Below, piece after piece: positions 53,121 to 61,300 of a DNA stretch of 64,000 nt. The notes beneath the pieces are model-generated. The model worked only from the letters and a program-made list of their open reading frames with translations, ran no database searches and was not told the DNA's origin. The translations under genes were made by a program, and so were the position numbers. Source of the stretch: Cupriavidus taiwanensis (lineage in GTDB: Bacteria; Pseudomonadota; Gammaproteobacteria; Burkholderiales; Burkholderiaceae); the NCBI RefSeq assembly GCF_900250115.1, contig NZ_LT984804.1, positions 2,495,301 through 2,559,300 on the forward strand, in the 5' to 3' direction. Positions within the stretch are counted from its first letter, which is position 1. Each line of letters starts with the position of its first letter.

Positions 53121-53978
53121 TCAGCCGTTCACGACCTCGCCGCCATTGATGTGCAGGATCTGCCCGGTGATATAGCTGGCCGCATCGGAGGCGAGGAACA
53201 CGTAGCCCCCGGCGACTTCGAACGGTTGCCCCGGGCGGCCCATGGGCGTCTTCTTGCCGAACTCCGCGACTTCCTCGGCACTGAACGTGGACGGAATCAG
53301 CGGCGTCCAGATCGGGCCCGGGGCGACGCCGTTGACGCGGATGCCGCGCTCCACCACCTGCAGCGCGAGCGAGCGCGTGAATGACACGATCGCGCCCTTG
53401 GTCGCGGAATAGTCCAGCAGGTGCTTGCTGCCGCGATACGCGGTGACCGAGGTGGTGTTCAGGATCGACGCGCCCGACTTCAGGTGCGGCAGCACCGCGC
53501 GCGTCAGGTGGAACATCGCAAACACGTTGGTGCGGAAGGTGGCCTCCACCTGGCTGGCCTCGACTTCCTCCAGCGATTCCTGGGGATGCTGCTCGGCCGC
53601 ATTGTTGACCAGGATGTCGAGCTTGCCGTACTGCTGCAGCGTCTGCCGCGCGACCGCCTCGGCGTGGTCGCAGTCGGCCAGGTCGCCGGCGATGGCCAGG
53701 CATTTGCGCCCGGCCTGCTCGACCAGGTTGACGGTCTCGCGCGCGTCGGCATGTTCGTCCAGGTAGGCGATGGCGACATCGGCGCCTTCACGCGCAAACG
53801 CCACCGCGATGGCGCGGCCGATGCCGCTGTCGCCGCCGGTGACCAGCGCAACGCGGCCTTCGAGCCGGCCGCTGCCGACGTAATCGTCCGCGCCGCTGTC
53901 AGGCTGCGGACGCATCGGGGCTTCCAGGCCGGGCTGGCGCGACTGGTGCTGGGGCGGGACGCTCTTGGGTGTGGACAT
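53121..53978 (-). CDS. SDR-family oxidoreductase (YghA/YhdG type)
   Basis: A 285-residue short-chain dehydrogenase with the long N-terminal arm (residues 1-40, PPQHQSRQPGLEAPMRPQPD) typical of the YghA/glucose-1-dehydrogenase-like stress group. NAD(P) motif TGGDSGIGRAIA (47-58), NNAAEQHP near 125, catalytic Tyr190 and Lys194 in YSATK, and PGPIWTPLIP near 225. Probably reduces aldehydes or ketones. GGAG site before ATG 53978 and a sigma-54-type promoter at 54062; divergent from the BON gene. Confidence 0.9.
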   Translation of the reverse strand: MSTPKSVPPQHQSRQPGLEAPMRPQPDSGADDYVGSGRLEGRVALVTGGDSGIGRAIAVAFAREGADVAIAYLDEHADARETVNLVEQAGRKCLAIAGDLADCDHAEAVARQTLQQYGKLDILVNNAAEQHPQESLEEVEASQVEATFRTNVFAMFHLTRAVLPHLKSGASILNTTSVTAYRGSKHLLDYSATKGAIVSFTRSLALQVVERGIRVNGVAPGPIWTPLIPSTFSAEEVAEFGKKTPMGRPGQPFEVAGGYVFLASDAASYITGQILHINGGEVVNG

Positions 53979-54061
53979 GGCAGTCTCCTGTCGGGGGTGG
54001 CCGCGCAAAGCGACGCCGACGTGACGGCGCGCCGCGGCCATGCAAGATGCCAGGGTGGCGC

Positions 54062-54076
54062 GCAAGTTCCATGCCG
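54062..54076 (-). promoter_or_regulatory. Sigma-54 promoter candidate, SDR gene
   Basis: Minus strand CGGCATG-GAAC-TTGC (54076 to 54062); exact GG-N10-GC spacing, about 84 bp before the SDR start. Confidence 0.6.
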
Positions 54077-54089
54077 CAATGCGCAAGGC

Positions 54090-54131
54090 CCGGGCCCGCA
54101 TGCCCCCACGCGCGGCGGCATGCGGGCCCGG
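54090..54131. repeat. 15-bp perfect inverted repeat between divergent sigma-54 promoters
   Basis: CCGGGCCCGCATGCC (54090-54104), 12-bp loop, GGCATGCGGGCCCGG (54117-54131). It lies between the SDR promoter (54062) and BON promoter (54216) in the 349-bp gap 53979-54327 and could be an enhancer-binding-protein site or a hairpin. Confidence 0.6.
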
Positions 54132-54215
54132 CGCCGCTGCCCGTAACCCTTACATCGCACGGCAATCCTTACAGCGCGCGCGCAGGCGGCGCTGCGCCGC
54201 TTCGTCTACGCGCCG

Positions 54216-54230
54216 GGGCACGGATTTTGC
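54216..54230 (+). promoter_or_regulatory. Sigma-54 promoter candidate, BON gene 2
   Basis: GGGCACG-GATT-TTGC: six of seven -24 positions and the whole -12 core fit consensus, GG-N10-GC spacing exact. 98 bp before the ATG at 54328. Confidence 0.68.
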
Positions 54231-54327
54231 GGCCCTCTCCATATCCGAAACGTCAACGGCTTCCAGCGCCGGCCGCACATGCCTGCGGCAATGCCGGCGC
54301 GCGGGGCCTCACCGCCAGGAGGCAGAT

Positions 54328-55566
54328 ATGTTCAACTTCCGCAATGACCGCGGCAGCCGCGGCCGGCCCGAAGCGCAACGCCGCGATCGCGGCCCCGAGC
54401 AAAGGATGCGCGATGAGAGCGAGGGCCGCGGCTCGGAGGACTGGGGGCAGGAATGGGGCGAGGACTGGCGCGGCGAGAGCAGCCAGCGCCGTGGCGAGTA
54501 TGGCGGCTATGGCTATGAAAGCCGCCAGCGCTGGGAAGAAGGAGGCCGCGAGGATCGCGACGAACAACGCAGCGAACAACGCAGCGAACCGCGCAGCCAA
54601 AGCCGCGGCATGGGCAGCGAGCGCGAAGCGTCGCGTCACGGCGGCCCGTGGTATCAGCAGGACACGCCCGCCGGCCAGCGCCGCGGCAGCTGGGGCGAGA
54701 GCGGCTATGGCGCCGCCGATGTCGGCGGCAGTGGCCATCCGTACAGCAGCGCCTATGGCGGCTACCGGCCGTCGCAGCAGGACAGCGGCTACCGCAGCCA
54801 GGAACGCGAATCGGGCTATGGCTACCGCGACGAGGACCGCTTCGGTCCGCGCGGGCGCGGCAGCGAAGCGCGCATGCGCGGCGAACGCTATGAGCGCGAC
54901 GAACGCAGCGAACGCGGCGAACGCGGCGAACGCAATCAGCGCGGCCAGGGCGTCTGGGGCGCCGAGCGCGACCGCAGCGAAGGCGGGCGCGCCATGCATT
55001 GGCAGGAAGGCAGCGAACGCGACCGGGCCCAGCGGGGCGGACAGCCCAGCTACGGTGGCGGCTACTTCGGCGATGCGGGCCGTGGCGGGCAATCGTTCAG
55101 CGGCGGACAGCGTGTCTACCCGGACGATGCGGGCTACCGGCGCCGCACCCCGTTCGCCGGCCAGGCCGGCGCTTCCGGCACGCAGGGCGGGCAGCATGCC
55201 GGCCGCCGCGCCACCGGTCCCAAGGGTTACCGGCGTTCTGACGAGCGCGTGCGCGAGGACGTGTGCGAGCGCCTGGCGATGAATCCGTATATCGACGTCG
55301 GCGAGGTCACCGTGGAAGTGGAAAATGGCGTCGTGAGGCTGGACGGCACCGTCGGCGAGCGCCGCGAGAAATACGTGGTCGAGGAAATCGCCGATGCGGT
55401 GTTCGGCGTCACCGAGGTCGACAACCGCCTGCGCGTGCAGCGGCAGCAAGGCAGTTCGTGGGCCGCGGGCTCCGAGGTCGGCGGCGACACCGACACCTCG
55501 GCCGGCAGTACCGGCACTGCGTCGGCCGGCGGCACGTCGCCGGACCGCACGCTCAACAAGAGCTGA
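54328..55566 (+). CDS. BON-domain protein with long disordered N-terminus (paralog 2)
   Basis: A 412-residue protein with a perfect AGGAGG site and no signal peptide. Residues 1 to about 295 are low-complexity, rich in Arg, Gly, Glu, Ser, Tyr and Gln, with repeated short blocks (DEQRSEQRSEPRSQSRG; RSERGERGERNQRG; GYGYR). The BON domain follows at about 300-375 (DERVREDVCERLAMNPYIDV, VVRLDGTVGERREK, FGVTEVDNRLRV), then a Ser/Thr/Gly tail. The plan and BON sequence parallel the gene at 23225. It is followed after 3 bp by ParB-like paralog 2. Confidence 0.8.
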   Translation: MFNFRNDRGSRGRPEAQRRDRGPEQRMRDESEGRGSEDWGQEWGEDWRGESSQRRGEYGGYGYESRQRWEEGGREDRDEQRSEQRSEPRSQSRGMGSEREASRHGGPWYQQDTPAGQRRGSWGESGYGAADVGGSGHPYSSAYGGYRPSQQDSGYRSQERESGYGYRDEDRFGPRGRGSEARMRGERYERDERSERGERGERNQRGQGVWGAERDRSEGGRAMHWQEGSERDRAQRGGQPSYGGGYFGDAGRGGQSFSGGQRVYPDDAGYRRRTPFAGQAGASGTQGGQHAGRRATGPKGYRRSDERVREDVCERLAMNPYIDVGEVTVEVENGVVRLDGTVGERREKYVVEEIADAVFGVTEVDNRLRVQRQQGSSWAAGSEVGGDTDTSAGSTGTASAGGTSPDRTLNKS

Positions 55567-55569
55567 GCC

Positions 55570-56244
55570 TTGCCCTCCGCCCAGCCCCCCGCGCACACGG
55601 CGCCCGCCCAGCGGCGGGCGCCGCGCAAGCTGGCGCCGGACAGCAAGCTGATGGTGCCGCTGGACGCGCTGCGTCCCACCCAGATCACGGTGGGCGGCTA
55701 TCACGTGGCGCAGAAGATCCACGTTACCCGGCGGGTTGCGCCCGAGGCGCGCGCGGCGTTCCTGGACCGGCACCGCGTGCACCTGGTGATCGCGCCGGAG
55801 CAGTTGCTCTATGTGGTCGATCACCACCACTGGGTGCGCGCCTGGCATGACCTGGGACTGACCCATGTGCCCGGCATCGTGCGCGCCGACCTGAGCGACA
55901 TGGACGTGCCCGCGTTCTGGCGCCACATGGTCGCCAATCACCTGGTCCACCCCTACGACGAGCACGGCCGCCGCCAACCTCTGAGCGAGCTTCCCGAGGC
56001 CATCCACGACATGCGCGATGATCCGTACCGCAGCCTGGAGGCCTTCGTGCAGCTGGCGGGCGGCTATCGCAAGGTCAAGACCGCCTACCCGGATTTCCGC
56101 TGGGCCGACTTCTTCCGGCGCCACGTGCCCGGCCCGTTCGACACACCGCATCACTTCGCCTTTGCGGTGGCGAATGCCTTCCGCCTGGCGCACTCGCGCG
56201 AAGCCAGGGCCCTGCCCGGCTATATCGGCGCGCTGGGGTGCTGA
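55570..56244 (+). CDS. ParB-like nuclease-family protein, paralog 2
   Basis: A 224-residue relative of the gene at 51768: LRPTQITVGGYHVAQK, LYVVDHHHWVRAWHDLGL, HPYDEHGRR, RDDPYRSLEAFVQLAGGYRK and ALPGYIGALG align position by position. Here a TTG start lies 3 bp after the BON stop, so expression depends on the BON transcript. It lacks the basic C-terminal tail of paralog 1. Convergent with topoisomerase IB (18-bp gap). Confidence 0.82.
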   Translation: MPSAQPPAHTAPAQRRAPRKLAPDSKLMVPLDALRPTQITVGGYHVAQKIHVTRRVAPEARAAFLDRHRVHLVIAPEQLLYVVDHHHWVRAWHDLGLTHVPGIVRADLSDMDVPAFWRHMVANHLVHPYDEHGRRQPLSELPEAIHDMRDDPYRSLEAFVQLAGGYRKVKTAYPDFRWADFFRRHVPGPFDTPHHFAFAVANAFRLAHSREARALPGYIGALGC

Positions 56245-56262
56245 GCCCCGCGCCGCGGACGG

Positions 56263-57348
56263 TCACCCGTTATTGCCCTGCTGGCCGTTCGCAGGCTTTT
56301 GCCGGCCCGACGCCAGCAACTGCAGCAACCGCGCCTCGTCCGCGCGCAGCCGTGTCATGGTGGGCGCGCGGCCGCCTGCCTGCAGCACGCCGGTTAGGTA
56401 GGCATCGATGACGTCGGGGTGCACATAGCATTTTCGGCACACCGCGACGGTGTTGCGCAGCTGGCCCGCGACCTCGCGGATGGCATCGGTCACGGCCTTG
56501 CGGCGCGCGCTCTCGCTGGCAGCTTGCGGCAGTTTGCGCAGGATCGCCAGCGCATGCACGCTGCCGGCCCAGGTGCGGAAATCCTTGGCGGTAAAGTCGC
56601 CGCCGCTCACTTCCTGCAGGTAGGCGTTGACGTCGGCAGAGCCGATCTCGCGGATCTCGCCGTCGCTGTCGCGGTACTTGAACAGGCACTGGCCGGGCAG
56701 GTCGGCGCAGTTGCGCACGATGCGGGCGAGGCGCGGATCGTTGACCGAGACGTCGTGCGTGATGCCGCTCTTGCCGGTGAACTGGAAGCGCAGCCGGCTG
56801 CCGCGCACGGTTACGTGGCGCCGCCGCAGCGTGGTCAGGCCGTAGGTGCGGTTCTGGCGCGCGTAGCGCGGCGAGCCGACGCGCACCAGCGTGGCGTCGA
56901 GCAGCAGCACCACCGCGCCCACCACCTTCTCGCGCGGCATGCCGTTGCGGCGCAGGTCGCGCGCGACGCGCGCGCGCAGGCGCGGCAGCGCGGCGCCAAA
57001 GGCGGCCAGCCGCGCGTACTTGTCGGTATCGCGCAGCGTCGCCCATTGCGGGTGGTAGACGTACTGCTTGCGCCCACGCGCATCGCGCCCGGTGGCCTGC
57101 AGGTGGCCGCGCGGATCGGGGCAGATCCATACCGACTCGTAGGCCGGCGGGATCGCCAGGGTCGCGATGCGCGCCAGCGTGGCGGCATCGGTCACGCGCT
57201 TGCCGTCCGGGCCGGTATAGCTGAAGCCGCTGCCATGGCGCCGGCGCGTGATGCCCGGGGTGCCGTCGTCGACATAGCGCAGCCCGGCGTCGCGCAGCAC
57301 CGTGTCGAGCGCGGCGGGGGCTTCGGTGCCGGGCAGCGTGCCGTCCAT
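56263..57348 (-). CDS. DNA topoisomerase IB
   Basis: A 361-residue type IB topoisomerase of the bacterial/poxvirus class, relaxing supercoils by a 3'-phosphotyrosyl nick without ATP. The N-terminal DNA-clamp part has SGFSYTGPDGKRV and IPPAYESVWICPDPRGHLQATGRDARGRKQYVYHP (conserved motif region about 70-105). Catalytic residues lie in the C-terminal domain: VRVGSPRYARQNRTYGL with Arg/Lys region, TAKDFRTWAGS, and the nucleophile Tyr308 in CRKCYVHPDV. Last gene of a minus-strand set with iron-permease-like, DUF3182 and hydrolase genes. Confidence 0.93.
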   Translation of the reverse strand: MDGTLPGTEAPAALDTVLRDAGLRYVDDGTPGITRRRHGSGFSYTGPDGKRVTDAATLARIATLAIPPAYESVWICPDPRGHLQATGRDARGRKQYVYHPQWATLRDTDKYARLAAFGAALPRLRARVARDLRRNGMPREKVVGAVVLLLDATLVRVGSPRYARQNRTYGLTTLRRRHVTVRGSRLRFQFTGKSGITHDVSVNDPRLARIVRNCADLPGQCLFKYRDSDGEIREIGSADVNAYLQEVSGGDFTAKDFRTWAGSVHALAILRKLPQAASESARRKAVTDAIREVAGQLRNTVAVCRKCYVHPDVIDAYLTGVLQAGGRAPTMTRLRADEARLLQLLASGRQKPANGQQGNNG

Positions 57349-57360
57349 GGGCGCGCGCGC

Positions 57361-58227
57361 TCAGCCGGCGCCCGGCGCGCTGGCAGACTCGGGCTGCGGG
57401 GTCTCGAGCCCGGCGTCGGGCGCGGGCGGGGCGGGCCTGGGCGCGGGCTTCGCCACGGGCGCCGCCGCGCGCTCTGCGGTGACCGGGCCGGCGCGGGCCA
57501 CCGTGACCATTTCGCGCAGCCAGTTGACCAGCATGCTGCTGTAGGTGCGCTGGAATTCCTCGTCGCTCAGGCCATGGTCGGCGCCCTTGATCACGCGGTA
57601 GGTGAGCGAATTGGCATGAATGCAGGAATCGACGTAGCTCATCACCGCGGCATGGGGCACGATCTGGTCGTGCTCGGATTCGATCACCAGCACGTCACCG
57701 GTAAACGCCGTGCACGCACGCAGCGCGCGATTGCTCGCGGGGGGCACCATGCTGCGCCGGTAGGTCACCAGGTCCTGCTCGCGGTGCAGCTGGCGCTTGG
57801 GCAGGTCCCAGCCCGAGTCCATGTACAGCGCCGGAGCCCGGAACGCCAGCCAGCGCACCTGGCGCAGGCCGCTGAGCAGCGCGGCCAGGTAGCCGCCATA
57901 GCTGCTGCCGACCACCGCGATCGCGTTGCGGTCGACCTCGGGCTGGCGCACCAGCACGTCGTAGGCCGCCACCACGTCGGCGAGATTGCGCGTGCGGCTG
58001 ACGGTCTCGTACTGCGCGCGCGTGCCGGCATGGCCGGTCAGGTCGAAGGTCAGGCAGACGCAGCCCAGCCCCGTCACCTTGCGCGCCCGTGCCAGGTATT
58101 GCTGCTGGCAGCCGCCCCAGCCATGCACGAACAACACGCCCGGCAGCTTGGTTTCCGGGCTGATCAGGGTACCGGCAATGGTGCCGCCCTCGCTTTCAAT
58201 CTGCAGCATTTCTTCATGCGTTGCCAT
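57361..58227 (-). CDS. Alpha/beta hydrolase (dienelactone-hydrolase-like)
   Basis: A 288-residue hydrolase: oxyanion-hole segment LFVHGWGG (32-39), nucleophile elbow GSSYGG with Ser109, acid in IESEHDQIVP and His in KGADHGLSDEE. The last 45 residues are a Pro/Ala-rich tail. Probably an esterase or peptidase of small substrates. It overlaps the DUF3182 gene by 14 bp and precedes topoisomerase IB by 12 bp, so co-translation is likely although the functions look unrelated. Confidence 0.85.
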   Translation of the reverse strand: MATHEEMLQIESEGGTIAGTLISPETKLPGVLFVHGWGGCQQQYLARARKVTGLGCVCLTFDLTGHAGTRAQYETVSRTRNLADVVAAYDVLVRQPEVDRNAIAVVGSSYGGYLAALLSGLRQVRWLAFRAPALYMDSGWDLPKRQLHREQDLVTYRRSMVPPASNRALRACTAFTGDVLVIESEHDQIVPHAAVMSYVDSCIHANSLTYRVIKGADHGLSDEEFQRTYSSMLVNWLREMVTVARAGPVTAERAAAPVAKPAPRPAPPAPDAGLETPQPESASAPGAG

Positions 58228-59419
58228 CGGATTCTGGCTCCAGTCGTGCGTACTTGGTCAGGGGGCCGACATGGCGGTCTTCGCCCTGGTAGTAGATTTC
58301 GGCGTCATCCGGCACGCGCACATCGTTGCCGTAGACTTCGCGCGTCGACGCCACCACGCGCGTGCGCACGGGGTCGTCGCGCAGCGCCGCCAGCGCCACC
58401 AGTTCGGCACCGGTAGCACCGCCAACGCGCCAGGACTGCTCCAGCACACCGCCGAGCATCTGCCCGTCATTGGCGCTGCCTGCCGGCGCGCCGAAGGCGA
58501 CGTCGTAATTGCAGCGCGACAGCACCATGCCGCCGCCCTCGCCATAGCAGGCCAGCGCGGCCTCGTGGTACACCATCGCCGCGCGCACCGCGGCCAGGAT
58601 GCGGGCGTCGAACGGGTGCTGCAGCAGCGCGTCGAAGCCGCCGCGCACCACGGTCAGGGTCGAGCCGCCGTAGACCTTCTGGCCGCGGTTGTTCTCGGTC
58701 AGCCCCTGCGTGCCGCAATAGCTCGCCTCCAGTCCCGCCAGCACGACCTTGCCGACGCTGTAGGTCTGCGGCGCGCGCAGGTCGCGCTCCACCACCAGGC
58801 CGTCGCGCTCCACGTCCTCCGGGGCCAGCACGGCCAGCGCGGCTTCCAGCTGGGCTTCGCCGTCGACCACGCGCTGGCCCAGCCCGCCGACTCCGCCGGT
58901 ATCCTTCAGCCGCACCGGCCCCAGCGTCAGCAGCCGCAGCGCCGCGGTGCGCGCATCGCCGATGCTGAATGCGGTAAAGCCCGGCAGCGTGGCGCCCACC
59001 ACGCGCCGCACGAACGCCTCGGACCAGCCTCGCGGTGCCGCGGCACCCGGCTCGACCAGGCCGTGCGTGATCGCCTTGGTGGCGACGAACGCGTACGGCA
59101 CCACGCCGCCGAAGAGATCGTGCTCGCCCTGCACACCCAGGCTCGCCGCCAGTTCACCGCCGACCAGGGTCTGCGCCGGCACCAGGTACGGCGCCGGGTG
59201 TCCCGCTGCAGGCACCGCGTAGCCGCCAGCGAACGGCAGGCCGGCAAGCTCTGCCACCTTGCGGGCAATATTGGCAAGGGTCATGCCATGGTGGCTGTCG
59301 GCCTGGTCCAGGCTCTCGCAGCCGTAGGCCATCACCGGGCGGCAGCCCTGCTGCACGGCTGCCGCACCTGCAGCCGGCAGCACCGGTTTTCGCTTGCTTG
59401 CGTTGCTTGATGCGGTCAC
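58214..59419 (-). CDS. DUF3182 protein
   Basis: A 401-residue cytoplasmic protein matching the DUF3182 family (residues such as CESLDQADSHHGMTLANIAR, LKDTGGVGGLGQRVV and YCGTQGLTENNRGQKVYGGSTLTVVRG by segment). The order of a Lys/Thr/Gly-rich loop and later Asn-Tyr-Asp (SRCNYDVAFG) suggests an ATP-grasp-like ligase fold, which is only a guess. GTG 59419 is chosen for its GGAG site; a frame to 59479 is less likely. Between the iron-permease-like gene and the hydrolase. Confidence 0.75.
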   Translation of the reverse strand: MTASSNASKRKPVLPAAGAAAVQQGCRPVMAYGCESLDQADSHHGMTLANIARKVAELAGLPFAGGYAVPAAGHPAPYLVPAQTLVGGELAASLGVQGEHDLFGGVVPYAFVATKAITHGLVEPGAAAPRGWSEAFVRRVVGATLPGFTAFSIGDARTAALRLLTLGPVRLKDTGGVGGLGQRVVDGEAQLEAALAVLAPEDVERDGLVVERDLRAPQTYSVGKVVLAGLEASYCGTQGLTENNRGQKVYGGSTLTVVRGGFDALLQHPFDARILAAVRAAMVYHEAALACYGEGGGMVLSRCNYDVAFGAPAGSANDGQMLGGVLEQSWRVGGATGAELVALAALRDDPVRTRVVASTREVYGNDVRVPDDAEIYYQGEDRHVGPLTKYARLEPESDGNA

Positions 59420-59480
59420 GGCCTGCTCCAGTTTCGGGTTGTCGCATGGATCCTGCGGAAGGGGGCCGCTGGCCGGCAAG

Positions 59481-60050
59481 CTACGAGGCTGCCGAGGCGG
59501 GAGTGGCGGCTGCGCCGCCGGCAGGCGCCGCGGGCGGGTGCCGGCGCGAGGCCCGCGCGTGACGCTTGGCGGCGTGGTTTTCGCGCGCCTCGTCGAGCGA
59601 ATGGCTGGTCTTGATGCCGTCTTCCTGGTCGGCCAGCTCGGCCAGCTGGCGGTAGAAGCTGACCAGCTGGCGCAGCTCGTCCTCGTCCAGGTCTTCGATC
59701 GACACCAGCATGTTGCTGGCTTCGCGGTGCGAGGCGAGCAGCTCGTTGAGCTTCAGGTGGACCGCGACGGCATCCTTGTTCTGGCTCTGCTGGATCAGGA
59801 ACACCATCAGGAAAGTAACGATGGTGGTGCCGGTATTGATGACCAGCTGCCAGGTTTCGGAGTACCCGAACATCGGGCCGGTGAGGGCCCACGCCGCCAC
59901 TACGCCGACAGCCAGCACGAAGGCGGTCGGCGACCCGGCATGGCGCGTGGCGCTGCCGGCAAAGCGGTCGAACAGGTGCAGCACGGTGGCACGTTTGCCG
60001 GCACCGGGCCGATGGCCAACGCCGGGCAGGATGGGGCTGGATTTGCGCAT
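59481..60050 (-). CDS. Low-affinity iron permease-like membrane protein
   Basis: A 189-residue protein of the Iron_permease (FET4-like) family: FDRFAGSATRHAGSPTAF, TM1 VLAVGVVAAWALTGP, the signature WQLVINTGTTIVTFLMVFLIQQSQNKDAVAVHLKLNEL across TM2, and a C-terminal amphipathic EDLDEDELRQLVSFYRQLAEL. Such short bacterial members have two TMs; iron transport has not been demonstrated for them in general. C-terminus Arg/Ala-rich. Heads the minus-strand unit ending at topoisomerase IB. Confidence 0.82.
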   Translation of the reverse strand: MRKSSPILPGVGHRPGAGKRATVLHLFDRFAGSATRHAGSPTAFVLAVGVVAAWALTGPMFGYSETWQLVINTGTTIVTFLMVFLIQQSQNKDAVAVHLKLNELLASHREASNMLVSIEDLDEDELRQLVSFYRQLAELADQEDGIKTSHSLDEARENHAAKRHARASRRHPPAAPAGGAAATPASAAS

Positions 60051-60274
60051 CGTTGCACTCCCACGGAGAAGTCGCCGGATTGGGCCGCCGAGACTGGCGC
60101 CTGCTTGGGCGGCATGCTGATTTCATTGTATGGAGCGCATGGCCGATGTGCAGCGGGCGCAGTCCTACAACGGGCGCAGCACTTGCCGCGCGCTGCATCT
60201 TTCGTTTCTACATCGGGTGATAAATCTTGCCTGCGGCGTGGCCGCGTTGATGCGCGCGGGCGCACGCGGGCGAC

Positions 60275-60289
60275 GGGAACGCTTCTTGC
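60275..60289 (+). promoter_or_regulatory. Sigma-54 promoter candidate, CBS-BON unit
   Basis: GGGAACG-CTTC-TTGC: GG-N10-GC exact, ACG and TTGC consensus. 112 bp before the ATG at 60402. Within the 351-bp gap 60051-60401, which otherwise holds only a weaker GGGCGCA-N4-TTGC at 60172-60186. Confidence 0.62.
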
Positions 60290-60401
60290 GCCGCATGCCA
60301 CGACGAAGCGGCGACTCCCGGCGCCGGGGGCCAGTCGCCTCCCTGTTGACCAGGGCCCGATCCGCACCCGGCATCGGTCCCGCCAGCGAACGGAGCCACC
60401 C

Positions 60402-60869
60402 ATGTTCCAGTCCCCTGCCACGCAACCCCGCGCGCCGCGCCGGGTCGCCGACATCATGACGCGCCAGCCGGCGTATATCACTCCCGACGAGACCATCCAG
60501 CATGCCGCGCAGCTGATGGCGGACCTGCACGTCGGCTCGCTGCCGGTTTGCGACGGCCGGCGCCTGGTCGGCATGCTGACCGACCGCGACATCACCGTGC
60601 GCGCCATCGCCAGCGGCCAGCCGCCGCAGGCCACGCGCGTGGCCGCTGCGATGTCGCCGCAAGTGCAATGGTGCCTCGAAGACGAATCGCTCGAAGACGC
60701 GCAGCACAAGATGGAAGCCGCGCAGGTGCGGCGCCTGCCGGTGCTCGACCACGACCACACCCTGGTGGGCATCCTGTCGCTGGGCGACCTCGCCAGCAAG
60801 GGTGCCGACACGCGCGAGTCCGGCGAGACGCTGGCGTCGATCTCCACCCCTTCGGCGCCCGCGCGCTGA
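60402..60869 (+). CDS. Two-CBS-domain protein
   Basis: A 155-residue protein consisting of two CBS motifs: VADIMTRQPAYITPDETIQHAAQLM to LVGMLTDRDITVRAIA (about 15-75) and VAAAMSPQVQWCLEDESLEDAQHKM to LVGILSLGDLASKG (about 80-140). Stand-alone CBS pairs bind adenine nucleotides and act as energy or stress sensors. Followed by a BON gene after 23 bp. Confidence 0.9.
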   Translation: MFQSPATQPRAPRRVADIMTRQPAYITPDETIQHAAQLMADLHVGSLPVCDGRRLVGMLTDRDITVRAIASGQPPQATRVAAAMSPQVQWCLEDESLEDAQHKMEAAQVRRLPVLDHDHTLVGILSLGDLASKGADTRESGETLASISTPSAPAR

Positions 60870-60892
60870 AGCCGCATCGACCAGGAGCCGCG

Positions 60893-61216
60893 ATGAGCGC
60901 AAACCCTTCCGCCGATGATGCCCTGCGCGTAGCCGTGCACGCCGAAATTGCCGCGGCCTTCGACGGCCGCTTTCCCGACGGCGTGACGCTCGAGGTGGCC
61001 GACCGGCGCGTGACCGTGCGCGGCTGCGTGGACGACGTCGCGACCGCGCAGCGCGTGGAAAAAGCCGCGGCGGTAAGCCCCGGGGTGTTGGGCGTGCATA
61101 ACGCGCTGTCGACGCGGCAGCCGCCTGCGCCCGAACCGCAGGGCCAGCCCGCCGGCAGCGGCAGCCATGCCGATCCGGCCGACAAGCCCGCCGGGCAGGT
61201 GAACCACAAGGTCTGA
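60893..61216 (+). CDS. Short BON-domain protein (third BON paralog)
   Basis: A 107-residue protein: BON core DDALRVAVHAEIAAAF, VTLEVADRRVTVRGCVDDVATAQRVEKAAAVSPGVLGVHNAL across residues about 8-75, then a Pro/Gln/Gly-rich tail. No signal peptide. Co-transcribed with the CBS gene; CBS plus BON is a frequent pairing, sometimes in one polypeptide. AGGAG site before ATG 60893. Confidence 0.82.
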   Translation: MSANPSADDALRVAVHAEIAAAFDGRFPDGVTLEVADRRVTVRGCVDDVATAQRVEKAAAVSPGVLGVHNALSTRQPPAPEPQGQPAGSGSHADPADKPAGQVNHKV

Positions 61217-61234
61217 ACGCCAACGCTGAACGTC

Positions 61235-61263
61235 AAGGCGCCGGAGGTTTGCTCCGGCGCCTT
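61235..61263. terminator. Hairpin between convergent BON and PRC-barrel genes
   Basis: AAGGCGCCGGAG, 5-nt loop, CTCCGGCGCCTT: perfect 12-bp stem shared by the two convergent transcripts. Only short T-runs follow. Confidence 0.65.
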
Positions 61264-61300
61264 GTCGTCAGCGTTGCGTCAATGGCCCGACCAGCCGCGC

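Noticed and set aside
51768..56244. Plasmid or phage partition system from the ParB-like genes
   Set aside because: No ParA, replication gene, integrase or parS-like cluster anywhere near, and the sequences belong to a separate ParB-like family.
60172..60186. Second sigma-54 candidate GGGCGCA-GCAC-TTGC before the CBS gene
   Set aside because: Spacing is right but the -24 element is weaker and it is 216 bp from the start; the site at 60275 fits better. Kept only as a possible alternative.
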